From Lachnospiraceae bacterium UBA7054 (GTDB lineage Bacteria > Bacillota > Clostridia > Lachnospirales > Lachnospiraceae): a stretch of DNA of 48,292 nt. The notes under the pieces are model-generated. The model saw only the letters and a program-made list of their open reading frames with translations. It was not told the DNA's origin and did not search any database. The position numbers and the translations under genes are program-made. Within the stretch, counting starts at the first letter, position 1; each line of letters opens with the position of its first letter. Below, piece after piece: positions 20,189-28,367 of the stretch. The stretch lies in the NCBI GenBank assembly GCA_002492725.1, contig DLAF01000041.1:1-48292 (forward strand). The letters run 5' to 3'.

Positions 20189-20902
20189 TTAATGTTCCTG
20201 AAACATGCCGAACAGCCGTTTATAATAGCTGTCCTTCGCGCCTGCCGCATAGGTGCGCGAGATGGGAATCAGCGTATCGCCGACATAAAATCCCTCCCGC
20301 GTCAGCCTGCTCACATAGATGAGATTGACGATAAAGCTCTTGTGGCAGCGCACAAACAGCCCGGAGGCAAGCTGTGCCTGAATCTCGTCAAGCTTGCCAT
20401 AGGAGACGTATTGCTGCCCGTCCTGCATATGAAAACACAGCATATGTTTGGAACTGTTTATATAGGCAATATCCGCAAGACGGAGCAGGAGCTTCTGTCT
20501 GTTGGATATGACAGGCAGGGTTTCCTCAGGGGCGGATATAAGGTCAGAAGCCTTTGTCAGCGCTTCCGTCAGATCGGCAGGGCGTATGGGCTTGATCAGG
20601 TACTGGAACGCATAGAGGTCAAAGGCTTCCCTGTAAAAATCTTCGCTGATTGTCAGGAAGATCAAAACCGCTTTTTCGTCCAGCCTGCGGATGCGGCGGG
20701 CTGTCTCCACCCCGTCCCTGCCAGGCAGAAAGATATCCAACAGGAACAGGTCAAAGTGTTTTTGTCCGTTTTCCAGATCGAGCAGCAGCGGTTCCGCGCT
20801 GGTATATTCCGTAAAATCGCAGAGGATTTTTGTCTGGCACAGGAGGCTTCGCAGATGCGCCAGATCGGCGGCATTGTCCTCACAGACAGCAATTTGAATC
20901 AT
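20189..20902 (-). CDS. LytTR-family response regulator, partner of the broken kinase
   Basis: This 237-aa regulator has receiver residues Glu8/Asp9, phospho-acceptor Asp56 in LLDIFLPG, and Lys in YLIKPI, followed by a LytTR domain (about 135-232) with FVRCHKSFIVN. It resembles the LytTR regulator at 14454-15161 closely in layout and length, so the two may be paralogues. The start has AAGGAA upstream. A promoter on the minus strand has TATAAT (revcomp at 20971-20976) with an upstream TG and a weak CTGACT -35 (revcomp at 20994-20999). It is the first gene of the minus-strand operon with the kinase. Confidence 0.92.
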   Translation of the reverse strand: MIQIAVCEDNAADLAHLRSLLCQTKILCDFTEYTSAEPLLLDLENGQKHFDLFLLDIFLPGRDGVETARRIRRLDEKAVLIFLTISEDFYREAFDLYAFQYLIKPIRPADLTEALTKASDLISAPEETLPVISNRQKLLLRLADIAYINSSKHMLCFHMQDGQQYVSYGKLDEIQAQLASGLFVRCHKSFIVNLIYVSRLTREGFYVGDTLIPISRTYAAGAKDSYYKRLFGMFQEH

Positions 20903-21352
20903 AAAAAATCGTTCCTTTCAAACAAATTATCACAATGCGCACTGCTTATTGATTTTGTGTATTTGTGTAAATTATACCATAAAAAGGAAAGGCAGTCAGG
21001 TGACATTTCGGCTTTGCAGGATGTTATTTTTGTCGAAAAGTGTGTCGTTCAGGTACGGTTGGAGCTTTTTGCGTTATTTTGCGGTATGCGGGGTAAAATG
21101 AGGAGAACGTTTGTGGTGAAAGGTCAATGACTGAGAGGTTGTTGACCTTTTTGATGTTTTTTTGGGGCTGTCATTATCGGTTTTTTCTGTACAATTGCCA
21201 TACATTATGCTATATTAAATATAGTTATTGAATCACCTAAATGATGCAATAGATTAGAGGCGGCAATTGCGTAACACAGATTGGGCTGTACATGGCATGA
21301 CGTTTTGCGGGAACAAATATTAGAAATCAATATTAAGAAAGAAGGAAAGCAT
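20903..21352. other. Divergent intergenic region with promoter elements and a hairpin
   Basis: No gene is seen. On the minus strand TATAAT (revcomp 20971-20976) serves the LytTR regulator. On the plus strand TATGCTATATT (TATATT at 21211-21216) is an extended -10 for the PAS chemoreceptor. AAAGGTCAA (21119-21127) and TTGACCTTT (21142-21150) form a perfect 9-bp stem with a 14-nt loop, followed shortly by a T-run, like a terminator for a plus-strand transcript. What that transcript would be is not evident; no gene ends just upstream. Confidence 0.5.
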
Positions 21353-22858
21353 ATGATACGTAAAACAAAGGATCAATGGTTAGGACAGCTGGTTGATGAA
21401 TTAAAGATGCAGGCGCAGAAATCATTTCAGGTTGGTTCATTTGAAAAAATATCTAATCCGGCAGTTAATGAAAAAGCCCCGGAATTAATGGAAACACTTA
21501 ATAATCTGTTGAATTGTGCAAATCTGTTATTGAATCATGCCAGGGAAAACATGACGATGCTGAACCGGATCAATCATTCCGGTATGTGGTCAATGTACTT
21601 TGGAAATGATTCCCAGGTCAATCGTGTCGCGTTCAGCGATGAATTTCGTGAAATTACCGGATATACGGACAGCAATGAATTCAGCGACAGTGTTGAGGCC
21701 TGGACAGCAAAGATATACGAAGGCGATCGGAAAAGAGTCATACAGGAATTTCAAGACACGATCAAAGATTCGACACAGCAAAAAAAATTTGATACAGAAT
21801 ATCGTTTCGAGACCAAGCATAATGGTCTGCGCTGGATGCGTATGGCCGGAGAAATTGTTTGGAGAGGGAAAAAACCTTTTGAATTTATTGGCATTATTAC
21901 GGATATCACCACAGCCCACAACAATGCCAGGGAGTTGGATATTTCCACCAAAAGGCATGATGCGATCGATTCTATCCTGAATGAAGGCTCCTGGAGCATG
22001 AATGTTGTCAATGGGGATATTACCAATCCGGAAAATCCATTCTGGTATTCGGAACAGTTCAGAAAATTATTGGGATATCACAATGAGCAGGATTTTCCGA
22101 ATTCCCCCAATTCTTATTCCAATCTCATTCATGAGGAAGAACGGAAAAACATAATGGAACAGATTATGCATTATGTAAAATCAGGTGTACAGGGGGCACC
22201 TTTGAATCTGGAATTTCGGATTCGGCATGTTGACGGACGTTACCGCTGGTTTCATATGACGGTAACGGCTGTGTTTGATTCTTCCCATAATCCCATTGTA
22301 CTGGCGGCGGCTGCTTTAGATATCACAGAGCAGAAGCGCAGCCGGGAAATTTTTGAGGCGGATATGGAAGAGAGTATACATAGTCTTGCGGCGGGATTGG
22401 ATAAAATCAGCACCGTTGTTGCAGAGACGACAAACGATGTACAGGATCTGAATGAAAAGCAACACAGTATCATAGATGCTACCGTTGTCGTTAATGAAAA
22501 GGTAAATGAATCTCTGGAGATTATTTCCTTAATTCAGGGAATCGCATCGCAGACAAACCTGTTATCCTTAAATGCGGCCATTGAAGCAGCACGGGCCGGG
22601 GAAGTAGGAAAGGGATTTGCCGTTGTTGCAGACGAGGTAGGAAGTCTGGCGGTTTCCTGTAATGAGACATCCAAGCATATTTCAGAAAGCTTAAACGAGA
22701 TGAGGCAGTCTATTGAACAAATTATTTCCAAAATAGAAGGCATGGATAATGCCGTGCAGTCTCAGTCTGGAAATATGGAAAAAATTAATACCATGACCAA
22801 TGAATTAAATGATTTATGTGAGCGGGTAAAGGAAATCGCCCGGACGGTATTTGCGTGA
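21353..22858 (+). CDS. Soluble chemoreceptor with two PAS domains
   Basis: This 501-aa cytoplasmic protein has no TM segment. There are two PAS_3-type domains: about 60-190, with WSMYFGNDSQVNRVAFSDEF and the C-terminal TDIT motif; and about 195-340, with WSMNVVNGDITNPENPFWYS. A methyl-accepting signalling domain follows (about 350-501) with tip QTNLLSLNAAIEAARAGEVG. Such receptors sense internal cues such as redox state or small ligands and signal to CheA. The signalling part is short and ends soon after the tip helix. The ATG at 21353 follows GAAGGAAAG; the upstream in-frame TTG at 21281 is rejected. No heme or flavin ligand residue is evident. Confidence 0.9.
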   Translation: MIRKTKDQWLGQLVDELKMQAQKSFQVGSFEKISNPAVNEKAPELMETLNNLLNCANLLLNHARENMTMLNRINHSGMWSMYFGNDSQVNRVAFSDEFREITGYTDSNEFSDSVEAWTAKIYEGDRKRVIQEFQDTIKDSTQQKKFDTEYRFETKHNGLRWMRMAGEIVWRGKKPFEFIGIITDITTAHNNARELDISTKRHDAIDSILNEGSWSMNVVNGDITNPENPFWYSEQFRKLLGYHNEQDFPNSPNSYSNLIHEEERKNIMEQIMHYVKSGVQGAPLNLEFRIRHVDGRYRWFHMTVTAVFDSSHNPIVLAAAALDITEQKRSREIFEADMEESIHSLAAGLDKISTVVAETTNDVQDLNEKQHSIIDATVVVNEKVNESLEIISLIQGIASQTNLLSLNAAIEAARAGEVGKGFAVVADEVGSLAVSCNETSKHISESLNEMRQSIEQIISKIEGMDNAVQSQSGNMEKINTMTNELNDLCERVKEIARTVFA

Positions 22859-22880
22859 TGGATTTTGTATCATAGTTTAG

Positions 22881-22918
22881 CCTGAATGATTCACGACTGT
22901 GCCGTGAATCATTTTAGG
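22881..22918 (+). terminator. Hairpin between the chemoreceptor and the MATE gene
   Basis: AATGATTCACG (22885-22895) and CGTGAATCATT (22903-22913) make a perfect 11-bp stem with a 7-nt loop, with an outer CCT/AGG closing pair. The following sequence has only a short T-stretch, so termination is probable rather than certain. It lies 23 bp after the chemoreceptor stop. Confidence 0.6.
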
Positions 22919-22946
22919 TTTGTGCTGTTTAGAAATGAGGATTAAG

Positions 22947-24281
22947 ATGGAACGGAATTTGACAAAGGGAAATCTTTGGAAACAGATATTTGTGTTTAGT
23001 CTCCCTTTGATGATTTCCAATTTATTACAAGTGCTGTTTAATATGGCTGATATTGCCGTCGTCGGACGTTTTGTAGGTTCGACTGCGCTGGGGGCAGTCG
23101 GTTCCACGACAACGCTTGTCACTTTGTTTACGGGTTTTTTAATTGGCATGGCAGGTGGTGTGAATGTCCTGATTGCGCGGTATTTAGGGGCAAAAAAACC
23201 AAAAAGTGTGGAGGAAGCGGCGCATACGGCAGTGATCATCTGCCAGCTTACGGGAATTGTTATTATGGCAGCGGGTTTGCTGTTTGCTTATGACATTCTG
23301 CACTTGTTACATACAAAAGACGAACTAATCGCGGGAGCGGCGCTGTACCTTCGCATTTATTTTCTCGGTATGCCCGCGCTTGCTATTTATAATTACGGTA
23401 ACGCGGTATTCAGCGCAGCGGGAAATACCAAAAAACCGTTGTATTATCTGACGTTTGCAGGCATCGTCAATATCGTACTGAACCTGTTTTTTGTGATCGT
23501 GTGCAGAATGGATGTAGCGGGCGTTGCACTTGCAAGTGTGATTTCTCAGTATATTTCGGCAATATTGATTTTAATTTCCCTGTTTCGCAGCAAGGAGGTG
23601 TACGGACTTTGTTTTTCAAAGCTGCGTCTGAACGGAAAAATGGCATCGGCGATTTTAACGATCGGATTACCTTCCGCCGTACAGTATGGGATTTTTCAAC
23701 TTGCGAATCTATTTATTCAATTTGGCGTTAATAGTTTTGACGCGACAATGGTGGCGGGCAATTCGGCTGCGGCAAATGCGGACGGGCTGGTGTATGATGT
23801 TATGGCGGCGTTTTATACGGCATGCAGCAGCTTTATCGGACAGAATTATGGCGCGCGAAATAAAGATCGTGTACGAAAAACATTTTTGATTACCCTTACC
23901 TATTCTTTTGGCGCCGGTGCAGTGATCGGACTTGTATTGGAATTGTTTGGAAGGCAGTTTTTGGGGCTGTTTACTTCGGAGGCGGCAGTCATTGACGCGG
24001 GTATGAACAGGCTTGTCATTATGGGGTTTTCGTACGCTGTTTCCGCATTCATGGACAATGCGATTGCGGCTTCCAGAGGGCTTGGAAAGAGTGTTGTACC
24101 GACGATCATTGTCATTATGGGTTCCTGTGTATTCCGAATTATATGGGTTTATACGGTGTTTGCTTACTTTAGAACGGTGCCATCATTGTATCTGCTCTAT
24201 ATTTTCTCATGGAGTATTACGGCGATGGTGGAAATGCTCTATTTCAGAAAAGTTTACCGAAGCCAGATGGCGGTCGCATAG
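22947..24281 (+). CDS. MATE-family efflux transporter
   Basis: This 444-aa polytopic protein has twelve predicted helices in two MatE halves. The N-terminal half carries GSTALGAVGSTTTLVTLFTGF and MAGGVNVLIARYLGAK; the second half has ANADGLVYDVMAAFYTACSSFIGQNYGA. Members extrude cationic compounds in exchange for Na+ or H+. The ATG at 22947 follows GAGG by 6 bases; an earlier TTG at 22920 lies next to the hairpin and lacks a site. It appears to be a single-gene unit. Substrate cannot be inferred. Confidence 0.93.
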   Translation: MERNLTKGNLWKQIFVFSLPLMISNLLQVLFNMADIAVVGRFVGSTALGAVGSTTTLVTLFTGFLIGMAGGVNVLIARYLGAKKPKSVEEAAHTAVIICQLTGIVIMAAGLLFAYDILHLLHTKDELIAGAALYLRIYFLGMPALAIYNYGNAVFSAAGNTKKPLYYLTFAGIVNIVLNLFFVIVCRMDVAGVALASVISQYISAILILISLFRSKEVYGLCFSKLRLNGKMASAILTIGLPSAVQYGIFQLANLFIQFGVNSFDATMVAGNSAAANADGLVYDVMAAFYTACSSFIGQNYGARNKDRVRKTFLITLTYSFGAGAVIGLVLELFGRQFLGLFTSEAAVIDAGMNRLVIMGFSYAVSAFMDNAIAASRGLGKSVVPTIIVIMGSCVFRIIWVYTVFAYFRTVPSLYLLYIFSWSITAMVEMLYFRKVYRSQMAVA

Positions 24282-24291
24282 AATCCCGCAA

Positions 24292-24320
24292 TTTACTTTT
24301 GAATTTGATTATGCTATACT
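24292..24320 (+). promoter_or_regulatory. Promoter of ychF
   Basis: TTTACT (24292-24297) is followed after 17 bp by TATACT (24315-24320), which carries the upstream TGC of an extended -10. The start codon lies about 95 bp downstream, leaving a leader of roughly 90 nt without an obvious hairpin. Confidence 0.6.
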
Positions 24321-24416
24321 ATCATAATTGTTAAGGCTTTTTGAGTCACTTTGTGATAGAACTGTCTGTAATGAGATAGGGAAAAAGTCGAGTAAATAAC
24401 GGAGGATTAAGCGAAA

Positions 24417-25514
24417 ATGAAATTAGGCATCGTCGGCCTTCCCAACGTGGGAAAGAGTACCCTTTTTAATTCTTTAACCAAGGCGGGCGCGGAATCCGCG
24501 AACTACCCCTTTTGCACCATCGATCCCAACATCGGCATCGTGATGGTGCCAGATGAGCGTTTAAAGCTTTTGGGGGATATGTATCATTCCAAAAAGGTGA
24601 CGCCCGCAACCATCGAGTTTGTGGACATCGCAGGGCTTGTGAAAGGTGCCTCCAAGGGAGAGGGACTGGGCAACCAGTTTTTGAGCAATATCCGCGAGGT
24701 GGACGCCATCGTCCATGTGGTGCGCTGTTTTGAGGATTCCAATATCGTTCATGTGGACGGTTCCATCGACCCGCTGCGGGATATCGAGACCATCAATCTG
24801 GAGCTGATCTTTTCCGATATTGAGATTCTGGAGCGCAGGATCGCAAAGACGGCAAAAATCGCCAAGATGGATAAAACGGCGGCGAAAGAGTATGCTTTAT
24901 TAGAGCGGATTAAGGCGCATCTGGAAGAGGGAAAGTTGGCGAAGGTATTTGAGACGGAGGACGAGGACGAACTTGCGCTTCTTACTTCTTATAATCTGCT
25001 CACCTACAAGCCTGTGATCTTTGCGGCCAATGTGGCGGAGGATGACCTTGCGGATGACGGCGCAGGCAATGAGGGCGTACAGAAGGTGAAGGCGTTTGCG
25101 GCCGAGAATGACAGCGAGGTATTTGTGATCTGCGCCCAGATCGAGCAGGAGATCGCGGAGCTGGACGAAGAGGAAACGGCCATGTTCCTGGAGGATCTGG
25201 GGCTTTCTGAGTCCGGCTTGCAGAAGCTGATTAAGGCAAGTTATCGGATTCTTGGCTTGATGAGTTTCCTCACCGCTGGAGAAGATGAGACCAGAGCGTG
25301 GACGATCAAGATCGGTACGAAGGCGCCTCAGGCGGCAGGAAAGATACATACCGACTTTGAGCGCGGCTTTATCAAGGCGGAGGTCGTCAACTACAAGGAT
25401 CTTTTGGAGCAGGGCTCCCTTGCCGCTGCCAGAGAAAAAGGGCTTGTCGGTATGGAAGGAAAAGACTATGTGGTACAGGACGGGGATGTGATTCTGTTTC
25501 GGTTTAACGTGTGA
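24417..25514 (+). CDS. ychF: Redox-regulated ATPase/GTPase YchF (Obg-like)
   Basis: This 365-aa protein has the complete YchF layout. The G domain has G1 GLPNVGKST (8-16), switch I NYPFCTIDPN, and G3 DIAGLVKGASKGEGLGNQFL. A coiled-coil hairpin lies at about 125-200, and a C-terminal TGS domain (about 280-365) ends FRFNV. The G4 motif is the non-canonical form (FAANVAEDD) typical of YchF, which prefers ATP. It associates with ribosomes and affects stress responses. It is preceded by GGAGG and its own promoter. The length matches the family. Confidence 0.97.
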   Translation: MKLGIVGLPNVGKSTLFNSLTKAGAESANYPFCTIDPNIGIVMVPDERLKLLGDMYHSKKVTPATIEFVDIAGLVKGASKGEGLGNQFLSNIREVDAIVHVVRCFEDSNIVHVDGSIDPLRDIETINLELIFSDIEILERRIAKTAKIAKMDKTAAKEYALLERIKAHLEEGKLAKVFETEDEDELALLTSYNLLTYKPVIFAANVAEDDLADDGAGNEGVQKVKAFAAENDSEVFVICAQIEQEIAELDEEETAMFLEDLGLSESGLQKLIKASYRILGLMSFLTAGEDETRAWTIKIGTKAPQAAGKIHTDFERGFIKAEVVNYKDLLEQGSLAAAREKGLVGMEGKDYVVQDGDVILFRFNV

Positions 25515-25660
25515 TAGCAATGAGCAGCTGCGTATGCGTGGATGACAGATGTGTGACCGCTTGCGGGCAAAACAGATGGCATCCATGCATACATAGGGCG
25601 AATGCCCGACATGAAATAGAATCCGTCAGGATTCTATGAATGGCAGCTGCAAAGGAGTAT
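25515..25660 (+). promoter_or_regulatory. Structured leader of lgt
   Basis: ATAGAATCC (25616-25624) and GGATTCTAT (25629-25637) form a perfect 9-bp hairpin with a GTCA loop, ending about 15 bases before the lgt ribosome site AAGGAG. Upstream CGGGCA (25564-25569) and TGCCCG (25603-25608) can pair around another segment. This may be a ychF terminator variant without a T-tract, or a translational control element. No known riboswitch is recognised. Confidence 0.4.
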
Positions 25661-25663
25661 ATG

Positions 25664-26569
25664 ATGCAGGATATCATGGGAACCATGGATATTGCCTTTC
25701 CCAATTTGGGAATTTATCTGAAAGACGTGCCGAAGACATTCACCGTCTTTGGCTTTCCGATTGCGCTCTACGGTGTGATCATCGCCATTGGCGTGCTGGC
25801 GGGCGTGTTTTTAGCGACCCATGTGGCGAAGCTGGAAAAGCTGGATCCCGATATTGTCTGGGATTTTGCAATCTATGCCATTATCTTTTCCATCATCGGG
25901 GGAAGGATCTATTATGTAATTTTTTCCTGGGACAGATACAAGGATAATCTGCTCGACATATTCAACACGCGAAAGGGCGGTATGGCGATCTATGGTGCAG
26001 TGATTGCTGCTTTTCTTACGCTTTGGATTTACTGCCGCAAAAAGAAGCAGAGTTTTTTGCAGTTGGCGGATATCTGCGTGCCGGGATTGGTGCTTGGTCA
26101 GGTAATCGGCAGATGGGGAAACTTTACGAACAGAGAAGTGTTCGGGGAATACACGGACAGCCTCCTTGCAATGCGGCTTCCGACAGAAATGGTCAGGGCT
26201 GCCGATATTTCTGAAAAGATCGCCGCCCATATGACGGACGGCATAAATTATATTCAGGTGCATCCCACCTTTCTTTACGAGAGTCTGTGGAATTTGGCGC
26301 TTCTGGTGATCCTGCTCCTGTATCGAAAACACAAGAAGTTTGAGGGAGAGCAGTGGCTTTTCTATCTGGGAGGCTACGGACTCGGCAGAGCCTGGATTGA
26401 GGGGATCCGCACCGACACCCTTTTCATTCCCCACACCACGATAGCGGTATCGCAGGTGCTGGCAATCACGCTGGTGGTCGTATCCGTAGCGGCGGATATA
26501 CTCATCCGTCGTCATCTATGTATGAAAAAAGAATCAGCAGTAAAGCAGGAGAAGGGGCTGTCGCATTAA
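25664..26569 (+). CDS. lgt: Prolipoprotein diacylglyceryl transferase
   Basis: This 301-aa integral membrane enzyme transfers diacylglycerol from phosphatidylglycerol to the lipobox Cys of prelipoproteins. The lipoproteins at 2722 and 15229 are among its likely substrates. Seven or so TM helices are present. Family motifs are KGGMAIYGA (about 105), the signature GRWGNFTNREVFGEY (about 148-162) and HPTFLYESLWN (about 202-212). The ATG at 25664 is 6 bases after AAGGAG; alternatives at 25640 and 25661 fit less well. The last residues are basic and cytoplasmic. The stop codon lies in the loop of a terminator hairpin. Confidence 0.95.
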   Translation: MQDIMGTMDIAFPNLGIYLKDVPKTFTVFGFPIALYGVIIAIGVLAGVFLATHVAKLEKLDPDIVWDFAIYAIIFSIIGGRIYYVIFSWDRYKDNLLDIFNTRKGGMAIYGAVIAAFLTLWIYCRKKKQSFLQLADICVPGLVLGQVIGRWGNFTNREVFGEYTDSLLAMRLPTEMVRAADISEKIAAHMTDGINYIQVHPTFLYESLWNLALLVILLLYRKHKKFEGEQWLFYLGGYGLGRAWIEGIRTDTLFIPHTTIAVSQVLAITLVVVSVAADILIRRHLCMKKESAVKQEKGLSH

Positions 26570-26594
26570 GAAATTAGTGCGCAGCTCCTTTTCC
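26549..26594 (+). terminator. Terminator hairpin overlapping the lgt stop codon
   Basis: A segment at 26549-26565 pairs with 26576-26594 through about 17 base pairs, including G-U pairs (GCTG-CGCA against TGCG-CAGC at the top). The lgt stop codon at 26567-26569 is in the loop. CCTTTTCC at the end gives a modest T-rich tail. Confidence 0.6.
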
Positions 26595-26635
26595 AATAGC
26601 AAAAATTATGTCAGTCTAAATTACCCCAGTACACA

Positions 26636-26775
26636 GGCAGGAGGAGGGCATAATCCCAGGAGCAGCCCTTGAACATCGCCGGCACTTAGCGTCTGTCCTT
26701 TAGGCGCTTATGTGTCCGCTGCGATGATCACGGAGCGGGAGCGTGATGCGCATGGGATTATGCCCTCCTCCTGCC
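26636..26775. repeat. 140-bp element with 23-bp perfect inverted repeat and two inner hairpins
   Basis: The arms 26636-26658 and 26753-26775 are exact reverse complements. Between them lie two more hairpins side by side. The first is 26674-26726: CATCGC with GCGATG, then AGCGTCT with AGGCGCT around a 7-nt loop. The second is 26727-26747: ATCACG with CGTGAT. The whole can fold as a three-way junction on either strand. It sits in the gap between lgt and the mraZ promoter and contains no gene. It may be a non-autonomous palindromic repeat (MITE/REP-like) or a structured RNA; the sequence alone does not decide. Confidence 0.65.
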
Positions 26776-26824
26776 GTCCGGTTTTTCACGTCTGGTTTTT
26801 CCACCCACTTTTTCCATATTTTCC

Positions 26825-26853
26825 TTGCAATATCCCTGTAAATGGTATAGAAT
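26825..26853 (+). promoter_or_regulatory. Promoter of the mraZ/dcw operon
   Basis: TTGCAA (26825-26830) is followed after 17 bp by TAGAAT (26848-26853). Transcription would start near 26860, just at the first MraZ box, leaving a leader of about 120 nt before mraZ. Confidence 0.55.
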
Positions 26854-26860
26854 GGGATTA

Positions 26861-26897
26861 AAAGTGGTGAAAAGTGGAGCAAAGTGGTTCAAAGTGG
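26861..26897 (+). promoter_or_regulatory. Four phased AAAGTGG boxes (MraZ operator)
   Basis: AAAGTGG occurs at 26861, 26871, 26881 and 26891, each exactly 10 bp apart with 3-nt spacers. This matches the MraZ-box form AAAGTGG-N3 known from Firmicutes/Mollicutes, as I recall it. An inverted copy CCACTTT is at 26922-26928 and another at 26805-26811. The mraZ gene starts 83 bp downstream. Binding here would place the MraZ ring over the transcription start. Confidence 0.85.
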
Positions 26898-26979
26898 CAG
26901 AAATCTCCTTTTCGTGGCAGACCACTTTCGAATGGAGAAAGCGTAGTGTACAAAGTACCTGCGGGCAGGGTGATTGCGG

Positions 26980-27411
26980 ATGTTCATGGGAGAATACAAT
27001 CACACAATCGACGCAAAGGGCAGGCTGATCGTCCCGTCTAAGTTTCGGGAGCTTCTGGGAGATTTCTTTGTAGTGACCAAGGGCCTGGACGGATGCCTTT
27101 TTGTGTATGATAACGAAGAGTGGAAGCTCTTTGAAGAGAAACTGAGAACCCTGCCCATCACCAACAAGGAAGCCAGACAGTTCGTGCGTTTCTTTCTGGC
27201 GGGAGCGACAGAAGCGGAAGTGGACAAACAGGGACGCATTCTGATCCCCAATGTACTGCGGGAGTTCGCGGCGCTGCAAAAGGACGTGGTACTCGTGGGC
27301 GTGGGCAGCAGGATTGAGATCTGGGGCAAAGAACGGTTCGAGGATACGGCTTCCTTTGACGATATGGATGAGATCGCGGAGCACATGGCGGAGTTAGGAT
27401 TGGGGATTTAA
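26980..27411 (+). CDS. mraZ: Transcriptional regulator MraZ
   Basis: This 143-aa protein has two AbrB/SpoVT-like halves: MGEYNHTIDAKGRLIVPSKFRE (2-24) and EVDKQGRILIPNVLREFA (about 78-95), both with the DxKGR/DxQGR signature. MraZ forms rings that bind tandem boxes at its own promoter and controls the dcw operon. The ATG at 26980 gives the family's usual length; the in-frame TTG at 26974 is less likely. The operator with four phased boxes is just upstream. The gene is first in the dcw cluster and is followed by rsmH after 5 bp. Confidence 0.97.
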   Translation: MFMGEYNHTIDAKGRLIVPSKFRELLGDFFVVTKGLDGCLFVYDNEEWKLFEEKLRTLPITNKEARQFVRFFLAGATEAEVDKQGRILIPNVLREFAALQKDVVLVGVGSRIEIWGKERFEDTASFDDMDEIAEHMAELGLGI

Positions 27412-27416
27412 TCAGG

Positions 27417-28352
27417 ATGGAATTTAAGCACACCTCGGTGCTCCTTACAGAGACGATAGAGAATTTAAGCATTAGGCCTTCCGGCATTTATCTGGATGGC
27501 ACGCTGGGAGGCGGCGGACATGCCTGTGAAGTGGCAAAGCGCCTTACCGAAGGCGGCAGGCTGATCGGCATCGATCAGGATGAGGATGCGATCGCGGCTG
27601 CGGGAGAGAGGCTGTTACCCTATCAGGAGAAGGTGACGCTTGTCCGTGACAACTATGTGAATGCACCGCAGATATTAGGCGGCCTGGGAATTTCGCAAGT
27701 GGACGGTATTCTTCTTGATCTGGGGGTTTCCTCCTATCAGCTGGACAATGAGGAACGGGGCTTTTCCTACCGATATGATACGGCGCTGGATATGCGGATG
27801 GACAAAAGGCAGGCGCTGAGTGCGAGAGAAATCATAAACGGGTATTCCGAAGCGGAATTGTACCGGGTCATCCGGGATTACGGTGAGGAGCAGTTCGCAA
27901 AGAATATCGCAAAGCACATTGCGGCGGTCAGGAAGGACAAGCCCATCGAGACAACGGGAGAGCTCAATGAGATTGTAAAGGCGGCGATTCCGGCAAAGAT
28001 GAGAGCGGCAGGGGGGCATCCTTCCAAGCGGACCTTTCAGGCGATACGGATCGAGTGCAACAGAGAATTGGAAGTCTTAAAAAGCTCTCTGGACGAGCTG
28101 ATCGGACTGCTTTTACCGGGAGGAAGACTCTGTGTGATTACCTTTCACTCGCTGGAAGACCGGATCGTAAAGACGGCTTTTCGAAAAAATGAAAATCCAT
28201 GCACCTGTCCTCCGGACTTTCCGATGTGTGTCTGCGGAAAGGTATCTCAGGGACGCGTGGTAACAAAAAAGCCGATTCTGCCGTCAGAGAGAGAAATCGC
28301 AGAGAACAAGAGAGCAGGGAGCGCGAAGCTTCGGGTATTTGAAAAAAGATAG
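27417..28352 (+). CDS. rsmH: 16S rRNA m4C1402 methyltransferase RsmH (MraW)
   Basis: This is a 311-aa SAM-dependent methyltransferase that modifies N4 of C1402 in 16S rRNA. It begins with the family's EFKHTSVLL, has the SAM motif DGTLGGGGHA (about 27-36), DQDEDAI, LDLGVSSYQLD (about 100-110), and the late VITFHSLEDRIVK and KPILPSEREIAENKRAGSAKLRV. It is complete and sits in the standard position after mraZ. The inserted alpha-helical domain lies at about 115-215. Confidence 0.97.
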   Translation: MEFKHTSVLLTETIENLSIRPSGIYLDGTLGGGGHACEVAKRLTEGGRLIGIDQDEDAIAAAGERLLPYQEKVTLVRDNYVNAPQILGGLGISQVDGILLDLGVSSYQLDNEERGFSYRYDTALDMRMDKRQALSAREIINGYSEAELYRVIRDYGEEQFAKNIAKHIAAVRKDKPIETTGELNEIVKAAIPAKMRAAGGHPSKRTFQAIRIECNRELEVLKSSLDELIGLLLPGGRLCVITFHSLEDRIVKTAFRKNENPCTCPPDFPMCVCGKVSQGRVVTKKPILPSEREIAENKRAGSAKLRVFEKR

Positions 28353-28367
28353 AGGGGAAGCAGAGAA

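Noticed and set aside
19336..20250. A continuous 304-codon minus-strand frame read as one gene
   Set aside because: Its first part (20250 to about 19832) is out of frame with the real protein start and gives a cysteine- and arginine-rich peptide without sense. Only 19832-19430 of this frame is real, as the middle piece of the frameshifted kinase.
20192..21130. 312-codon plus-strand frame opposite the LytTR regulator
   Set aside because: It overlaps a clear regulator gene over most of its length and shows no domain; it is a shadow frame.
26636..26775. Reading the large inverted repeat as the lgt terminator
   Set aside because: A separate hairpin with a T-rich tail already overlaps the lgt stop codon, and the 94-bp inner region with its own hairpins is too elaborate for a terminator.
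26861..26897. AAAGTGG array as a CRISPR-like or simple tandem repeat
   Set aside because: Units are 7 bp with 3-bp spacers and lie directly before mraZ; they fit the MraZ operator and no cas genes are present.
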